Below, piece by piece: positions 42,319-51,292 of a stretch of 64,000 nucleotides of DNA. Numbering within the stretch: position 1 is the stretch's first letter; each line of letters begins with the position of its first letter. This DNA comes from Hymenobacter latericoloratus (GTDB taxonomy: Bacteria; Bacteroidota; Bacteroidia; Cytophagales; Hymenobacteraceae). The notes beneath the pieces were generated by a model. It was given only the letters and a program-made list of their open reading frames with translations. It was not told where the DNA came from and did not search any database. The position numbers were made by a program, and so were the translations under genes. The stretch lies in contig NZ_JACHNV010000001.1 of assembly GCF_014199535.1 (NCBI RefSeq), positions 930,001-994,000 on the forward strand, read 5' to 3'.

Positions 42319-43200
42319 CTACCACCGCTGCCAGAGCAGCATCAGCAGAAAGGCCGCGCTTAAACACAGCGAGGAAACCTGGTTCATGCGCATGGTATGG
42401 TCGAAATCGGCGGCTGACTCGTTCTGCCACACGGCCCGGGCCCAGCGCAAAAACAAAACCACTACCGGGCCGGTAGCAAGCAGAAAAATAACGGCATGGG
42501 CGGGCTCCCGGCGCCCCAGGTAAGCGGCCACCAGTACGGCCGCGCCCGTAGCCAGGGCCGCGCCCGCAAAAACAAACGTGCCCCGGATACCCAGGCGCAG
42601 GCTTAGGGTCCGGTCGCCGCGGCGGGCATCTTCGGCGTGCTGGTACACCTGGGTAAGGGGGTAGGAGCCGCACAGAAACAGGCTGCTCACTAGAGCCAGC
42701 AGCAGGTTATCGGGGGCCAGCACCCCGGCGGGGCCGGCGCCTACCCCCACCTGCGTCATCAGAAACGTGTAGGCCCCCTGAAATACCACTACCACCGCCG
42801 TGCTCAGCAGTGGATATTTTTTGAGGCGGATTCCCTCGTAGCTATACGCCTTCGAAACCAGCAGATACACGGCCACCATTCCCCCAAAGGCCAGGCTCAG
42901 CAGCCCGGCCCCCAGCACCGCCAGCGCGTCGAAAAGCCAGACCAGGTGCAGCAGCTCCCGCGATACTGTGGGTGGCTGGCGCAACCCGCCAATGCTGCCC
43001 TCATCCCGGTCGTAGTAGCTGTTGTAGCCGTTGGAGGCGGGGTAAGCCAGCAGGTGCAGCACCCCAAACACCGCCGCGGCCCGCCACCCCCCGAAGGGTT
43101 GGCGCAGGGCACTCAGGCCAAACCAAAACACGGGCATCAGGTACACCGAAAACGGAATGCGCAGCAACGGCAGCGCGCGGCGGTAAGCAGCAAGAGGCAT
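42319..43200 (-). CDS. UbiA family prenyltransferase
   Basis: A 293-residue integral membrane prenyltransferase with about eight to nine helices. The first aspartate-rich motif is NGYNSYYDRDEGSIGG and the second is YQHAEDARRGDRTLSLRLG; both bind Mg-diphosphate of the prenyl donor. ATG 43200 is chosen because the membrane domain starts soon after (LPLLRIPFSVYLMPVFWFG). It follows a SAM methyltransferase gene by 61 bp. Together they could prenylate and methylate an aromatic or lipid substrate (quinone-like), but the product cannot be deduced. Confidence 0.9.
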   Translation of the reverse strand: MPLAAYRRALPLLRIPFSVYLMPVFWFGLSALRQPFGGWRAAAVFGVLHLLAYPASNGYNSYYDRDEGSIGGLRQPPTVSRELLHLVWLFDALAVLGAGLLSLAFGGMVAVYLLVSKAYSYEGIRLKKYPLLSTAVVVVFQGAYTFLMTQVGVGAGPAGVLAPDNLLLALVSSLFLCGSYPLTQVYQHAEDARRGDRTLSLRLGIRGTFVFAGAALATGAAVLVAAYLGRREPAHAVIFLLATGPVVVLFLRWARAVWQNESAADFDHTMRMNQVSSLCLSAAFLLMLLWQRW

Positions 43201-43261
43201 AGCACAGGGAGGGGAACGGGCCGACAAGCCGCCGGGAGCAGCCTGAGGCGCAAGCTACGGC

Positions 43262-44056
43262 TTACCGCCCGGTTTCGTGGGGCACCCCCAGCAGATACGT
43301 AACCTCCGGCCCCCACCAGTGCCGCACTACCCCCGCCTGCCACCGAAACGTGCCCGCCGGATCGGCGCGGTGGGCCAGGGCCAGCAGCTGCCCGGGCGGA
43401 TAGAGTCGCAGAATGGATACGCAGCCGTCCCAGATAGTAAACAGCGGAATCAGGGGCAGCACGTAGGTAAAGAACAGCCGGCTGAGGCGGAAAGGCCGAA
43501 TGAAGGGTGTAATCAGCAGCTGGGCCACGGGTAGCACGGTGCAGGCCAGCAGTAGCTCGGCCCAGTGCTTGCCGGCCCCCTCAAACACCCCAATACCGGC
43601 CCGCTGCCGCACGGCATCGGCCAGAATGGCCTCGGCCGCAGCGGGCGGGAAGTGGTGAAACGCCGAGAAAATGGCGCGGAAGCCGGTGAGGGCAGCCGGT
43701 ACGGCGGTGGCATCTACGGCGGCGGCCTCGTAGCCCAGGCCGGGCGTGTGGGCCTGCAGCAGCTGCCAGGCGGCGGGCTGGGGATAAAGGTCCGTAAGCG
43801 TTACGCGGGCCTCGGGCAGGCCGGTAGCCCGGAGGCGGCGCAGCACCCCGGCCGTGCCGCCCCCAGCGCCGGCGCCCAACTCCAGCATGTGGGCCTGCCG
43901 GGTTTCGCGCAGGGCGTCCCGCAGCAGCGGCACAATGGGCTGGTAGGTACCCAAAGCCGATATCATAAACCGCAGGTAATCCATCATGCCCGCCCGGATT
44001 ACCGCCGGAAACCAGGACAAATCTTCAAACTCAAACAACTGGAGGCGCAGCTTCAT
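43262..44056 (-). CDS. Class I SAM-dependent methyltransferase with membrane-associated C-terminus
   Basis: A 264-residue protein. SAM-binding motif I is HMLELGAGAGGGTAGVLRRL, motif II ends in VTLTDLYPQP, and motif IV-like FSAFHHFP follows. Residues about 165-215 are very hydrophobic (LLLACTVLPVAQLLITPF, FFTYVLPLIPLFTIW), suggesting membrane association, which fits a lipid-soluble substrate. It lies between a small membrane protein gene and a UbiA prenyltransferase gene on the same strand; spacings of about 60 bp suggest one transcript. The substrate is unknown. Confidence 0.82.
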   Translation of the reverse strand: MKLRLQLFEFEDLSWFPAVIRAGMMDYLRFMISALGTYQPIVPLLRDALRETRQAHMLELGAGAGGGTAGVLRRLRATGLPEARVTLTDLYPQPAAWQLLQAHTPGLGYEAAAVDATAVPAALTGFRAIFSAFHHFPPAAAEAILADAVRQRAGIGVFEGAGKHWAELLLACTVLPVAQLLITPFIRPFRLSRLFFTYVLPLIPLFTIWDGCVSILRLYPPGQLLALAHRADPAGTFRWQAGVVRHWWGPEVTYLLGVPHETGR

Positions 44057-44120
44057 GGGAGTACCCTACGCGAAGCAGCTGAAGATGGCTGTGCCCGGGC
44101 CAGGTGGTGCCCGCCGCGCG

Positions 44121-44555
44121 TTAGTCGCAGGCGGTAGTGCGGTTGGTGCTTTCGCGCTGGCCGGGGCTGTAAAGCCAGAGCACCGTGAGCATGGCGGCGG
44201 CCCAGTACGGTAGCGACATGCTCAGCAGGTCGTGCACCGAGTTGATGGGGAGCAGTAGTTCCAGCAGCTTGTTGGCCAGCAGGAAAAACAGGGTTACGCC
44301 AATCAAAGCCAAAGAGCGGCGCGACAACCCTACCTGCAGGTGACACATCAGACTGAAGAAAGGAATGACGAGCGGCACGATGCACAGCGAAACCAAGGCT
44401 GCAACCAGGCCCGTGAGCAGGGCAACCGGGTAGTCGTCCACCCGCTCGAGGGAAAAGTCGAGCAGCAGCCACAGGGTGCCGCCCAGGTTAGCAAAAGCCC
44501 AGAGAATAAAGGCGCGGGCAATAGTGGAGTAGGCCGAAGTATTCAGTGTTGCCAT
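44121..44555 (-). CDS. Conserved membrane protein of unknown function
   Basis: A 144-residue protein with four likely membrane helices (about 10-32, 44-70, 82-100, 115-135; for example AFILWAFANLGGTLWLLLDF and LALIGVTLFFLLANKLLELL). ATG 44555 is the first start that gives a normal N-terminus (MATLNTSAYSTIARAF). It is probably first in a minus-strand operon with the methyltransferase and prenyltransferase genes. No family is recognised. Confidence 0.68.
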   Translation of the reverse strand: MATLNTSAYSTIARAFILWAFANLGGTLWLLLDFSLERVDDYPVALLTGLVAALVSLCIVPLVIPFFSLMCHLQVGLSRRSLALIGVTLFFLLANKLLELLLPINSVHDLLSMSLPYWAAAMLTVLWLYSPGQRESTNRTTACD

Positions 44556-45001
44556 AATGGTAAGAAGTAAAGGAAACGTAATGAGGCAAAGCGGAGTGGG
44601 AGGTAGCAATGGGGGTAGTCAGAAGGTCAATACGCCCTGAAAACATAGCTGGATTGATGTAGAGGCAATTTTTTGTTGGGAATGTCCTGTCTCGAATTGG
44701 GCCGTTTGTGGGCGTGAGCCGGGCTGACACGCTTTCGTTTCCTGAAAGCTGGCGTGCCGGTGCCCCCCGCCCCGGCGTGCCCACCCACTTAGCTCCTTGG
44801 CCGCCCTGCCTCGCCCGCGTGGTAATTCGCTGGGAGGCTGAAGCTTGAGTCTTAGAATAACCCAGGGCATTCGGGGCGCGCCCTGGGCTGGGCGGGCAGC
44901 AACCAACGTCAGCCTTACTCAAGGGCGACGAACCATCTTGGGAAAGAAGCCGCAAAAAAATGTTGGCTACACTGCTAGGAAAGTCGGGTAAACCTCACTT
45001 G
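44556..45001. other. Gene-free stretch between divergent operons
   Basis: No supported gene. It contains one good hairpin, CCCAGGGC (44861-44868) with GCCCTGGG (44880-44887), flanked by complementary CTTGAGT/ACTCAAG. These could be part of a structured RNA or a decayed repeat. The promoters of both flanking operons must lie here. Confidence 0.4.
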
Positions 45002-45016
45002 CTTTGCAGTGCAAAG
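45002..45016. promoter_or_regulatory. Candidate operator of the winged-helix regulator, copy 1
   Basis: CTTTG-cagtg-CAAAG is an inverted repeat 11 bp before the ATG at 45028, followed by TTCTTTA. The same pattern and following heptamer recur at 46104-46118. Confidence 0.6.
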
Positions 45017-45027
45017 TTCTTTAAGCC

Positions 45028-45666
45028 ATGTCGAAGCCCGGACCTGACCCGCTTGCTCAACTCACCGAGATTCGCGCCATCATGGAGCGGTCCTCCCGCT
45101 TTATTTCGCTCAGTGGCCTTTCGGGGGTAGGGGCGGGGGTAGTGGCATTGCTCGGCACGTGGGCGGGGCATGGGTATCTGCAGTGCATTTATCCGGCCGG
45201 GGGGTACCTGCAGCTGGTAGATAGCAGCCCGGCTGAGCGGGAGCAGCTATTACCACAACTGCTGCTGCTGGCATTCGGCATCATTGGGGCGGCCCTGGCG
45301 GTAGCTACTTTCTTCACGGTGCGCCGGGCCCGGCGGGCGGGCCAGCCCTTGTGGAGCGCCCTGGGTCGGCGGCTGGCCCTGAGCCTGATGATTCCGTTGG
45401 TGGCCGGCGGCTTGTTTTGTCTGGCGCTGTACTGGCAAGGGGCCGTGGCGCTGGTAGTGCCCGGCATGCTGCTGTTTTACGGGCTGGCCCTGCTCAATGC
45501 CAGCAAGTACACCCTCGACGAAATTAGATGGCTGGGCCTCACCGATATCGGGTTGGGGTTGGTGGCCGTGTTGTTCCCCGGCTTCGGGTTGGCGTTCTTT
45601 GCGCTCGGTTTCGGCCTGGGGCACATCATTTACGGTCTGCTGATGTATAACCGCTACGAACGGTAA
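45028..45666 (+). CDS. Conserved membrane protein of unknown function
   Basis: A 212-residue protein with six probable helices (for example SGVGAGVVALLGTWAG, LLLLAFGIIGAALAVATFF, LSLMIPLVAGGLFCLALYW, GLGLVAVLFPGFGLAFFALG). The N-terminal cytoplasmic start is PLAQLTEIRAIMERSSRFIS. It is followed by a small winged-helix regulator gene and a DUF4173 protein gene, a set I have seen together in Bacteroidota (recollection). A palindrome shared with the DUF4173 gene precedes it. Function is unknown. Confidence 0.75.
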   Translation: MSKPGPDPLAQLTEIRAIMERSSRFISLSGLSGVGAGVVALLGTWAGHGYLQCIYPAGGYLQLVDSSPAEREQLLPQLLLLAFGIIGAALAVATFFTVRRARRAGQPLWSALGRRLALSLMIPLVAGGLFCLALYWQGAVALVVPGMLLFYGLALLNASKYTLDEIRWLGLTDIGLGLVAVLFPGFGLAFFALGFGLGHIIYGLLMYNRYER

Positions 45667-45787
45667 GCGTGTGATGAAGAGCTGAGGGAAGAAGCAAGGA
45701 GTGCCCGGTGGCCTACGCGGCTTGGGCGCATCCAACGTTCTTGTAGCCTCACTACTGCATCACTCCATCACCTCTTTAGTTCTCTCC

Positions 45788-46087
45788 TTGAAACACGTCA
45801 TCCACACGCTCAATAAAGCCTTCGACAACCGGGTCCGGTTGGGCGTAATGGCCGTGCTGATGGCCAACGACTCGGTGAGCTTTAATGAGCTGAAGGAAGC
45901 CCTGGACCTAACCGACGGCAACCTGGCCAGCCACGTTGCGGCCCTCGAAAAAGCGGGCTATGTGCTGGTAACCAAGCAGTTTGTGGGCAAAAAGCCGAAC
46001 ACCACGTACGCGGCCTCCACCGAGGGCAAATCAGCCTTCCAGGACCATTTGGCCGCCCTGGAAAAACTGCTGCGCGGCGAAGCGTAA
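45788..46087 (+). CDS. Small winged-helix transcriptional regulator, probable TTG start
   Basis: A 99-residue ArsR/MarR-like winged-helix protein. The core is AFDNRVRLGVMAVLMANDSV, FNELKEALDLTDGNLASHVA and ALEKAGYVLVTKQFVGKKPN, the last being the wing. No ligand domain is attached. The TTG at 45788 directly precedes KHVIHTLNKAFDNRV, where the family starts; no nearer ATG exists. The two CTTTGnnnnnCAAAG palindromes before the flanking genes are natural targets, so it probably controls the whole cluster. The effector is unknown. Confidence 0.85.
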   Translation: MKHVIHTLNKAFDNRVRLGVMAVLMANDSVSFNELKEALDLTDGNLASHVAALEKAGYVLVTKQFVGKKPNTTYAASTEGKSAFQDHLAALEKLLRGEA

Positions 46088-46103
46088 TTTTTTTGTGCCT
46101 GTA

Positions 46104-46118
46104 CTTTGAAACACAAAG
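46104..46118. promoter_or_regulatory. Candidate operator of the winged-helix regulator, copy 2
   Basis: CTTTG-aaaca-CAAAG within ACTTTGAAACACAAAGT, followed by TTCTTTA as in copy 1. It lies 20 bp before the ATG at 46139. Confidence 0.6.
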
Positions 46119-46138
46119 TTCTTTATAAAACCAACTTC

Positions 46139-47761
46139 ATGAACGCTATTACTTCTTCCCGGCTCGCACCTGCTCCCGCGGCGGCCCTGTCCCGCCCGGC
46201 GCCCATTCCGCTGTCGGTGCGGCAGAAGCTGCTGATTCCGCTGGGCGCGGTCCTGTTCGACGTGTTGTTCTGGAATCAGGAGGTAGGACTTAACCTAGCC
46301 TTATACACCCTGCTGGTGGTTGGGGCTACGCTGGCCGGCTTGCCGCGGTACGCCGCCGCACGCCGCTCCGGCTACTTCTGGCTGATGGTGGGGGGCACGG
46401 TGCTGAGCGCGGGCTGTGTGCTGCTGCTGGGCTCGGGGGTAGCCAAGCTGGCCTGCGTAGCCTCCCTGGTGATGATGCTGGGCTACGTCAATCAGCCCCA
46501 TCTGCGGCTGGTGGTCTTTGCCTTGCTTACGGCCCTGAGCAGCGCCGTGCGGGTAGGGCCCGGGCTGTTGCCTTACCTGCGGCTGCCGCAGAACAAGGCG
46601 GGCTCCTGGCGCCGCACGCGCTTTTACGGCCGGGTGCTGTTGGTGCCGGTGGCTATACTGGTGCTGTTCCACGTCTTGTTCAGCCTGGCTAACCCACGCT
46701 ATAGCCAACTGGCGTCGGTCCTATTCCAGCGGCTGGGCGAGTGGCTGGCGGCGCTGCTACCGGCCATATCGGTGCCGCACCTGCTGTTTTTTCTGCTGGG
46801 CCTCTTGCTTACGGCCGCGGCGCTGGTAGTCGTGCCGTTTCACTTCTTCCAAGATCAGGAGTCGCGCCTGGGGGAATTTGTGCGCCGGCAGCGCGACCGG
46901 GTGGCTTCCCTGAGTGTGCGCAACCCCAATTTCCGGGCCCGCCGCTTTCGCTCCCTTGATCTGCGCAAGGAGTACCTGGCCGCCCTGGCCGTGTTCGGGC
47001 TGGTGAACGTGCTGCTGCTGGTAGTGAACATCATCGATATCAACTGGATCTGGCTGGGCTTCACACCTACCCCTGGCTTCGACCTGACCCAATTTGTGCA
47101 CGAGGGCACCTACGTGCTGATTCTGAGCATTCTGGTGGCTATGGGCATTGTGCTGTGGTTTTTCCGCCGCAACCTCAACTTCTACGGCCCCGGCCTGCGG
47201 GCCTTGCGTTGGGGCGCCACGGTGTGGGTGGTGCAGAATGCGGTGCTGGTAGTGTCGGTGGGCCTGCGCAACTACTACTACATCACCTACACGGGCCTGG
47301 CCTACAAGCGCATTGGGGTATATGGGTTTCTGCTCCTGACCTTGTTCGGGCTGGGCACGGTGCTCTTAAAAATCTGGCAGCGCCGCTCGGCTTACTCGCT
47401 GGTGCGCCTCAACGGGCTGGCCGCGTACGGCGTGCTGCTGCTGCTGGCCCTGGGCAACTGGGAAATCTGGATGGTGCGCTACAACCTGAGTCCGCGCTTC
47501 CGGGAGGTGGATCTGGGCTTTCTGCTGGAAATGCCCGAGCGGGCACTGCCCGAGCTGGTTGCCCGCCAGAGCGTGCTACAGGGCATGACGCGCATCGTTG
47601 TCAGTTCGCCCGGCAGCTACACCGAGCTGCGGGCTACCCCCTCTGAGGCCCAGGAAGCCATCCGGGGCCGCGTGGCGGCCTGGCGCCGCAACTACCCCGA
47701 GTACCACAGCTGGCAAAGCTGGACCTACGCCGAGGCTACCGCTTACGAGCAGCTGCGGTAA
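46139..47761 (+). CDS. DUF4173/DUF4153-type membrane protein
   Basis: A 540-residue polytopic protein with about twelve helices, matching the DUF4173 family (LRNYYYITYTGLAYKRIGVY and LAYKRIGVYGFLLLTLFGLG are typical). The N-terminal Ala/Pro-rich stretch is cytoplasmic, and the C-terminal 80 residues (RFREVDLGFLLEMPERALPE) are soluble. ATG 46139 is preferred, since an upstream TTG would put the palindrome inside the coding region. The function is unknown. It forms a cluster with a winged-helix regulator and another membrane protein. Confidence 0.82.
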   Translation: MNAITSSRLAPAPAAALSRPAPIPLSVRQKLLIPLGAVLFDVLFWNQEVGLNLALYTLLVVGATLAGLPRYAAARRSGYFWLMVGGTVLSAGCVLLLGSGVAKLACVASLVMMLGYVNQPHLRLVVFALLTALSSAVRVGPGLLPYLRLPQNKAGSWRRTRFYGRVLLVPVAILVLFHVLFSLANPRYSQLASVLFQRLGEWLAALLPAISVPHLLFFLLGLLLTAAALVVVPFHFFQDQESRLGEFVRRQRDRVASLSVRNPNFRARRFRSLDLRKEYLAALAVFGLVNVLLLVVNIIDINWIWLGFTPTPGFDLTQFVHEGTYVLILSILVAMGIVLWFFRRNLNFYGPGLRALRWGATVWVVQNAVLVVSVGLRNYYYITYTGLAYKRIGVYGFLLLTLFGLGTVLLKIWQRRSAYSLVRLNGLAAYGVLLLLALGNWEIWMVRYNLSPRFREVDLGFLLEMPERALPELVARQSVLQGMTRIVVSSPGSYTELRATPSEAQEAIRGRVAAWRRNYPEYHSWQSWTYAEATAYEQLR

Positions 47762-47946
47762 GTTCTGGCGGCTTCCCTGGCAGCCATGTGTTTATCCGAC
47801 CCGCCTGTATTGCTACCCCCATCTATTCCAGAAACCTATTGGCTATCCTTTCTCAATTATGGCTGCCAGGCTGACCGCTGGTTCAGGGCAAACCGCCTGA
47901 TTACGCAAGTTCTGTTTTCCCTTTACTTCCTACCCCTTCTTATCTC

Positions 47947-48189
47947 ATGAACCTTGCCCAACTTGGCCTTACGCTGGCAGGTAGCCTGCTCTGCGCCGGC
48001 TGCATCGGCGCCCTGGCCGTTCTGCTAACCTGGCGCGAACGGGCCGCCTCGGCCCCGGAGCGGTGGCAGCGGCTGGTAACGGTGGTGCTGCCCGGCTCGG
48101 TGGTGCTGCTGGGCCTCATGCTCTGGACGCTGCTCCACGTAATGCTGCTGTGGGCACCCGGTGCGGGCGGCTCGGTGGCGGCTCGCTAG
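47947..48189 (+). CDS. Small two-helix membrane protein
   Basis: An 80-residue hypothetical protein. Helices at about 6-27 (LTLAGSLLCAGCIGALAVLL) and 45-70 (VVLPGSVVLLGLMLWTLLHV) flank a basic loop (TWRERAASAPERWQR). The frame and codon use look genuine, but I know no homologue. It may belong to the preceding DUF4173 cluster, though 185 bp separate them. Confidence 0.55.
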   Translation: MNLAQLGLTLAGSLLCAGCIGALAVLLTWRERAASAPERWQRLVTVVLPGSVVLLGLMLWTLLHVMLLWAPGAGGSVAAR

Positions 48190-48269
48190 TGTGTAGCCCG
48201 GCGGCTCCCAGCCACTGTTTTGCTTCTTCTGTACCAGAAACGGGTTTGGGCTTCACCAGGGGGTAGGGG

Positions 48270-48680
48270 TTGATTACCCGATGCCCCGGACCCACTTCTC
48301 TCAAGATTTCTTACCCAGCGCAACTGCTTTATTTTATCCGCTACACTGTGCTGCGGGCCGTACCGTGGGCTTTGTGGTGGGTAATGGGGGTAGGGTTCTT
48401 CTGTGTCCTCAACCTGGTTTTGGCAGATGAGGTATGGCCGAATACCCCTAAGGCGGAGCCTGTATTCACGGGCGGACTGTGCACCGCCCTGGCTACGCTG
48501 CCTTGGTTTGCCGCCGTTACCGCCCGGCGCATAAGCCAGAAAGTGGGGAGCTGGTGGTGGTGCGGCATGTGGTGGCTGGTGGCCCTGGGATGTTACCTTG
48601 TAGCCGCAGTATCTACTTTTATATTCTGTATAGTCGTGGTAAGTATGTGCTGGAATATGGTGGCGTTGATCTTTCGCTAA
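48270..48680 (+). CDS. Hypothetical membrane protein, start uncertain
   Basis: An open frame of 136 codons from TTG 48270 with three hydrophobic segments (AVPWALWWVMGVGFFCVLNL, a middle one at about 68-84, and LVALGCYLVAAVSTFIFCIV). No ATG stands near the beginning. There is no recognised family. Tryptophan-rich membrane composition makes it plausible, but it could be a decayed gene. Confidence 0.45.
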   Translation: MITRCPGPTSLKISYPAQLLYFIRYTVLRAVPWALWWVMGVGFFCVLNLVLADEVWPNTPKAEPVFTGGLCTALATLPWFAAVTARRISQKVGSWWWCGMWWLVALGCYLVAAVSTFIFCIVVVSMCWNMVALIFR

Positions 48681-48781
48681 CACAGAACGCTAAGCTGATG
48701 GATAGTTTGCTGCCAGAAGCCAGGTAGCAGGGGTGACGCGGGTGAAGGATGCCTTTTCATCTTCAGGCCGCCCGTAACTGG

Positions 48782-48789
48782 TATATTTG
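48782..48789 (+). promoter_or_regulatory. -7 box for the PBP1A gene
   Basis: TATATTTG is an exact TAnnTTTG match, 49 bp before the ATG at 48839. Confidence 0.5.
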
Positions 48790-48838
48790 CGGCTCCCAAA
48801 CCGGTCCCGCCGGCTTTGCCCGCCTCACTGCGCTCTGC

Positions 48839-51226
48839 ATGTCCGCTCCTGATTCGTCAACTAAGAAGCCTTCCGCTCGTCCCGCCCGGAACTGGCCTAA
48901 CATTCTCTCGCGCACGCTGTGGGGGATTTTTGTGCTCGGGGCCGGCATTTTTCTGCTTTACCCCATTCTGGTGAGCATGAACTTCATGTTCCTGTTCGGG
49001 AAGTCGCCGAGCCTGGAGGAGCTGGAAAACCCGCGGGTAGAGCAGCCCTCCCAGGTGTTCACCGCCGATGGGGTGCTGATTGGGCGCTACTTCCGCGAAA
49101 ACCGCTCCCCGGTGCCGCTGAGCAAAATGTCGCCCTGGCTGATTAAAGCCTTGGTTGCCACCGAGGACGTGCGCTACCAGGACCACTCCGGCATCGACCC
49201 CAAGGCCATTGCCCGCGCCGTGGCGGGGGTAGCTACCGGCGGCAACGGCGGCGGGGGCTCCACCATCACCCAGCAGCTGGCCAAAAACCTCTACAAAACC
49301 CGCCGCAAGGAGAATATCGGGCTGCTGGGTCACCTGCCGCTGGTAGGAACCATCATCAGCAAAACCAAAGAGTGGCTGACGGCCGTGGAGCTGGAGCGCC
49401 GCTACACCAAGGATGAAATTCTGGCCCTGTACTTTAATACCGTAGAGTACGGCTCGCAGGCCTACGGCATCAAGGTAGCGGCCAAAACCTTCTATAGCAC
49501 CTCCCCCGACAGCCTGACCATTGAGCAGGCCGCCATGCTGGTAGGCATGCTCAATAACCCCACGGCCTACAACCCCAAGTTTCACCCCGTGGCGGCCCGC
49601 AAGCGCCGCGACCTGGTACTGACCCGTATGGGCCAGGCCGGGGTGCTGACGGAAACCCAGGTAAAAGCCGAGCAGGCTACCCCCATTGTGCTTCAATACC
49701 AGGTTGAAAAGCACGTCGATGGGCCCGAAACGTACTTCCGCGGAGCGGTGAGCCAGTTCGTGAACGAGTGGTGTAAGAAGAGCGGGTACGACATGTACCG
49801 CGACGGACTGCGCATCTATACCACCATCGACTCGCGCATGCAGAGCCACGCCGAAGAAGCCGTGCAGAAGAAGATGAAAACTCTGCAGCGCACCTTCGAC
49901 AACTTCTGGCGCAACCGTGGTAAAAACCCGTGGGTAGATGAGGAAGGCAATGAAATTCCCGACTTCATTGAAACCCAGATGAAGCGCACCGAGCAGTACA
50001 AGGAGCTGGCCGAGCAGTACAAGGGCCGGCCCGATCTGCTCGACTCCGCCCTGCACCGCAAGCGCCCCATGAAGGTGTTTACCTGGAAGGGCGACGGGGA
50101 CACCACTCTGGTGATGTCGCCGCTCGATTCGCTGGCCTACTACAAGCGCTTCCTGCGGGCGGGCATGATGACCATGGACCCTTTCACGGGCCAGATTAAG
50201 GCCTGGGTGGGTGGCCTCAACTACCGCTTCTTCCAGTACGACCACGTCAAGCAGGGCAAGCGCCAAGCCGGCTCTACCTTCAAGCCTTTCGTGTACCTCA
50301 CGGCCCTCGATAACGGCTACTCGCCCTGCGACCGAATCCGGGATGAGCGCGTAACCATTAACTACGTGGAAAACGGGCAGCCCATGGAGTGGAAGCCCGA
50401 CAACGTGACCCGCGAGTACACTGGCATGAACATGACGCTGCGCTACGCCATGGCCCGCTCGGTAAACTCCGTAACGGCTCAGCTAACCGAGAAAGTAGGT
50501 TGGGATAATGTAGCCAAATACGCCAATAAAGTAGGCATCCGTAGCAAGCTGCTGCCGGTACCCAGCATCGGTCTGGGTTCGGGCGGTGACGTTAGCGTGT
50601 ACGAGATGGTGAATGCCTACAGCACCTTCGTGAACCAGGGCTTCCGACCCGAACCCATGATTGTAACCCGCATTGAGGACCAGAACGGCAACGTGCTGGC
50701 TCAGTTCGACCCCCAGCAAAAGCGCGTGATACCGGCCGAAACGGCTTGGCTAATGACCTACATGCTGCGCGGCGGCATGGAGGAGCCCGGTGGGACTTCC
50801 CAGGCCCTGTGGGACTACGAGCTCTGGAAGAAAAACAACCAGATCGGGGGCAAAACCGGCACTACCTCCAACTACTCCGACGGCTGGTACATGGGCGTCA
50901 CCAAGGACCTGGTAACCGGCGTATGGGTAGGGGGTGAGGACCGCAGCATCCACTTCCTGAACTCCCAGCAGGGCGAAGGCGGCCGCACGGCCCTGCCCAT
51001 TTTCGGCACCTACATGGAGAAGCTGTATCAGGACCCCGAGCTGGACATCCGCATGGGCCCCTTCCCGCAGCCCACCGTCAAAATCACGAAGAAGTACGTC
51101 TGTGTAACCGCTGAGCCGCGCCGCCGCCGTGAGGCCGAAACCGTGGATACCATTGTGGTAGATAACCTGCTGGAAAACCTCAATAACGGCAGTGTGCCCC
51201 TGCCCGATAGTCTGGGCGGAGGATAA
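48839..51226 (+). CDS. Bifunctional penicillin-binding protein 1A
   Basis: A 795-residue class A PBP that polymerises and crosslinks peptidoglycan. ATG 48839 gives a short cytoplasmic tail, then a membrane helix (GIFVLGAGIFLLYPILVSMN). The glycosyltransferase (GT51) domain has VATEDVRYQDHSGIDPKAI and GGSTITQQLAKNLYK. The transpeptidase domain has the SxxK serine in KRQAGSTFKPFVY, SVN in ARSVNSVTAQL, and KTG in QIGGKTGTTSNYSDGWYMG. An insert between the domains (about 350-430) is charged. It is complete and all catalytic motifs are present. Confidence 0.95.
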   Translation: MSAPDSSTKKPSARPARNWPNILSRTLWGIFVLGAGIFLLYPILVSMNFMFLFGKSPSLEELENPRVEQPSQVFTADGVLIGRYFRENRSPVPLSKMSPWLIKALVATEDVRYQDHSGIDPKAIARAVAGVATGGNGGGGSTITQQLAKNLYKTRRKENIGLLGHLPLVGTIISKTKEWLTAVELERRYTKDEILALYFNTVEYGSQAYGIKVAAKTFYSTSPDSLTIEQAAMLVGMLNNPTAYNPKFHPVAARKRRDLVLTRMGQAGVLTETQVKAEQATPIVLQYQVEKHVDGPETYFRGAVSQFVNEWCKKSGYDMYRDGLRIYTTIDSRMQSHAEEAVQKKMKTLQRTFDNFWRNRGKNPWVDEEGNEIPDFIETQMKRTEQYKELAEQYKGRPDLLDSALHRKRPMKVFTWKGDGDTTLVMSPLDSLAYYKRFLRAGMMTMDPFTGQIKAWVGGLNYRFFQYDHVKQGKRQAGSTFKPFVYLTALDNGYSPCDRIRDERVTINYVENGQPMEWKPDNVTREYTGMNMTLRYAMARSVNSVTAQLTEKVGWDNVAKYANKVGIRSKLLPVPSIGLGSGGDVSVYEMVNAYSTFVNQGFRPEPMIVTRIEDQNGNVLAQFDPQQKRVIPAETAWLMTYMLRGGMEEPGGTSQALWDYELWKKNNQIGGKTGTTSNYSDGWYMGVTKDLVTGVWVGGEDRSIHFLNSQQGEGGRTALPIFGTYMEKLYQDPELDIRMGPFPQPTVKITKKYVCVTAEPRRRREAETVDTIVVDNLLENLNNGSVPLPDSLGGG

Positions 51227-51247
51227 AAAACGGGCTACCTGCAACCA

Positions 51248-51292
51248 ACAAGGCTCCCTTGGTGCATTGCAAGGAAGGAGCCTTATTTGTTT
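51248..51292 (+). terminator. Terminator after the PBP1A gene
   Basis: AAGGCTCC pairs with GGAGCCTT, with a larger loop containing a smaller pairing, followed by ATTTGTTTT. Confidence 0.6.

Noticed and set aside
44488..44955. Open frame of 155 codons on the minus strand between operons
   Set aside because: No family similarity, composition of noncoding type, and it overlaps the N-terminus of a more plausible membrane protein gene.
48857..50266. Antisense open frame of 469 codons in the PBP1A gene
   Set aside because: PBP1A motifs are complete on the plus strand; the antisense product has no recognisable domain.
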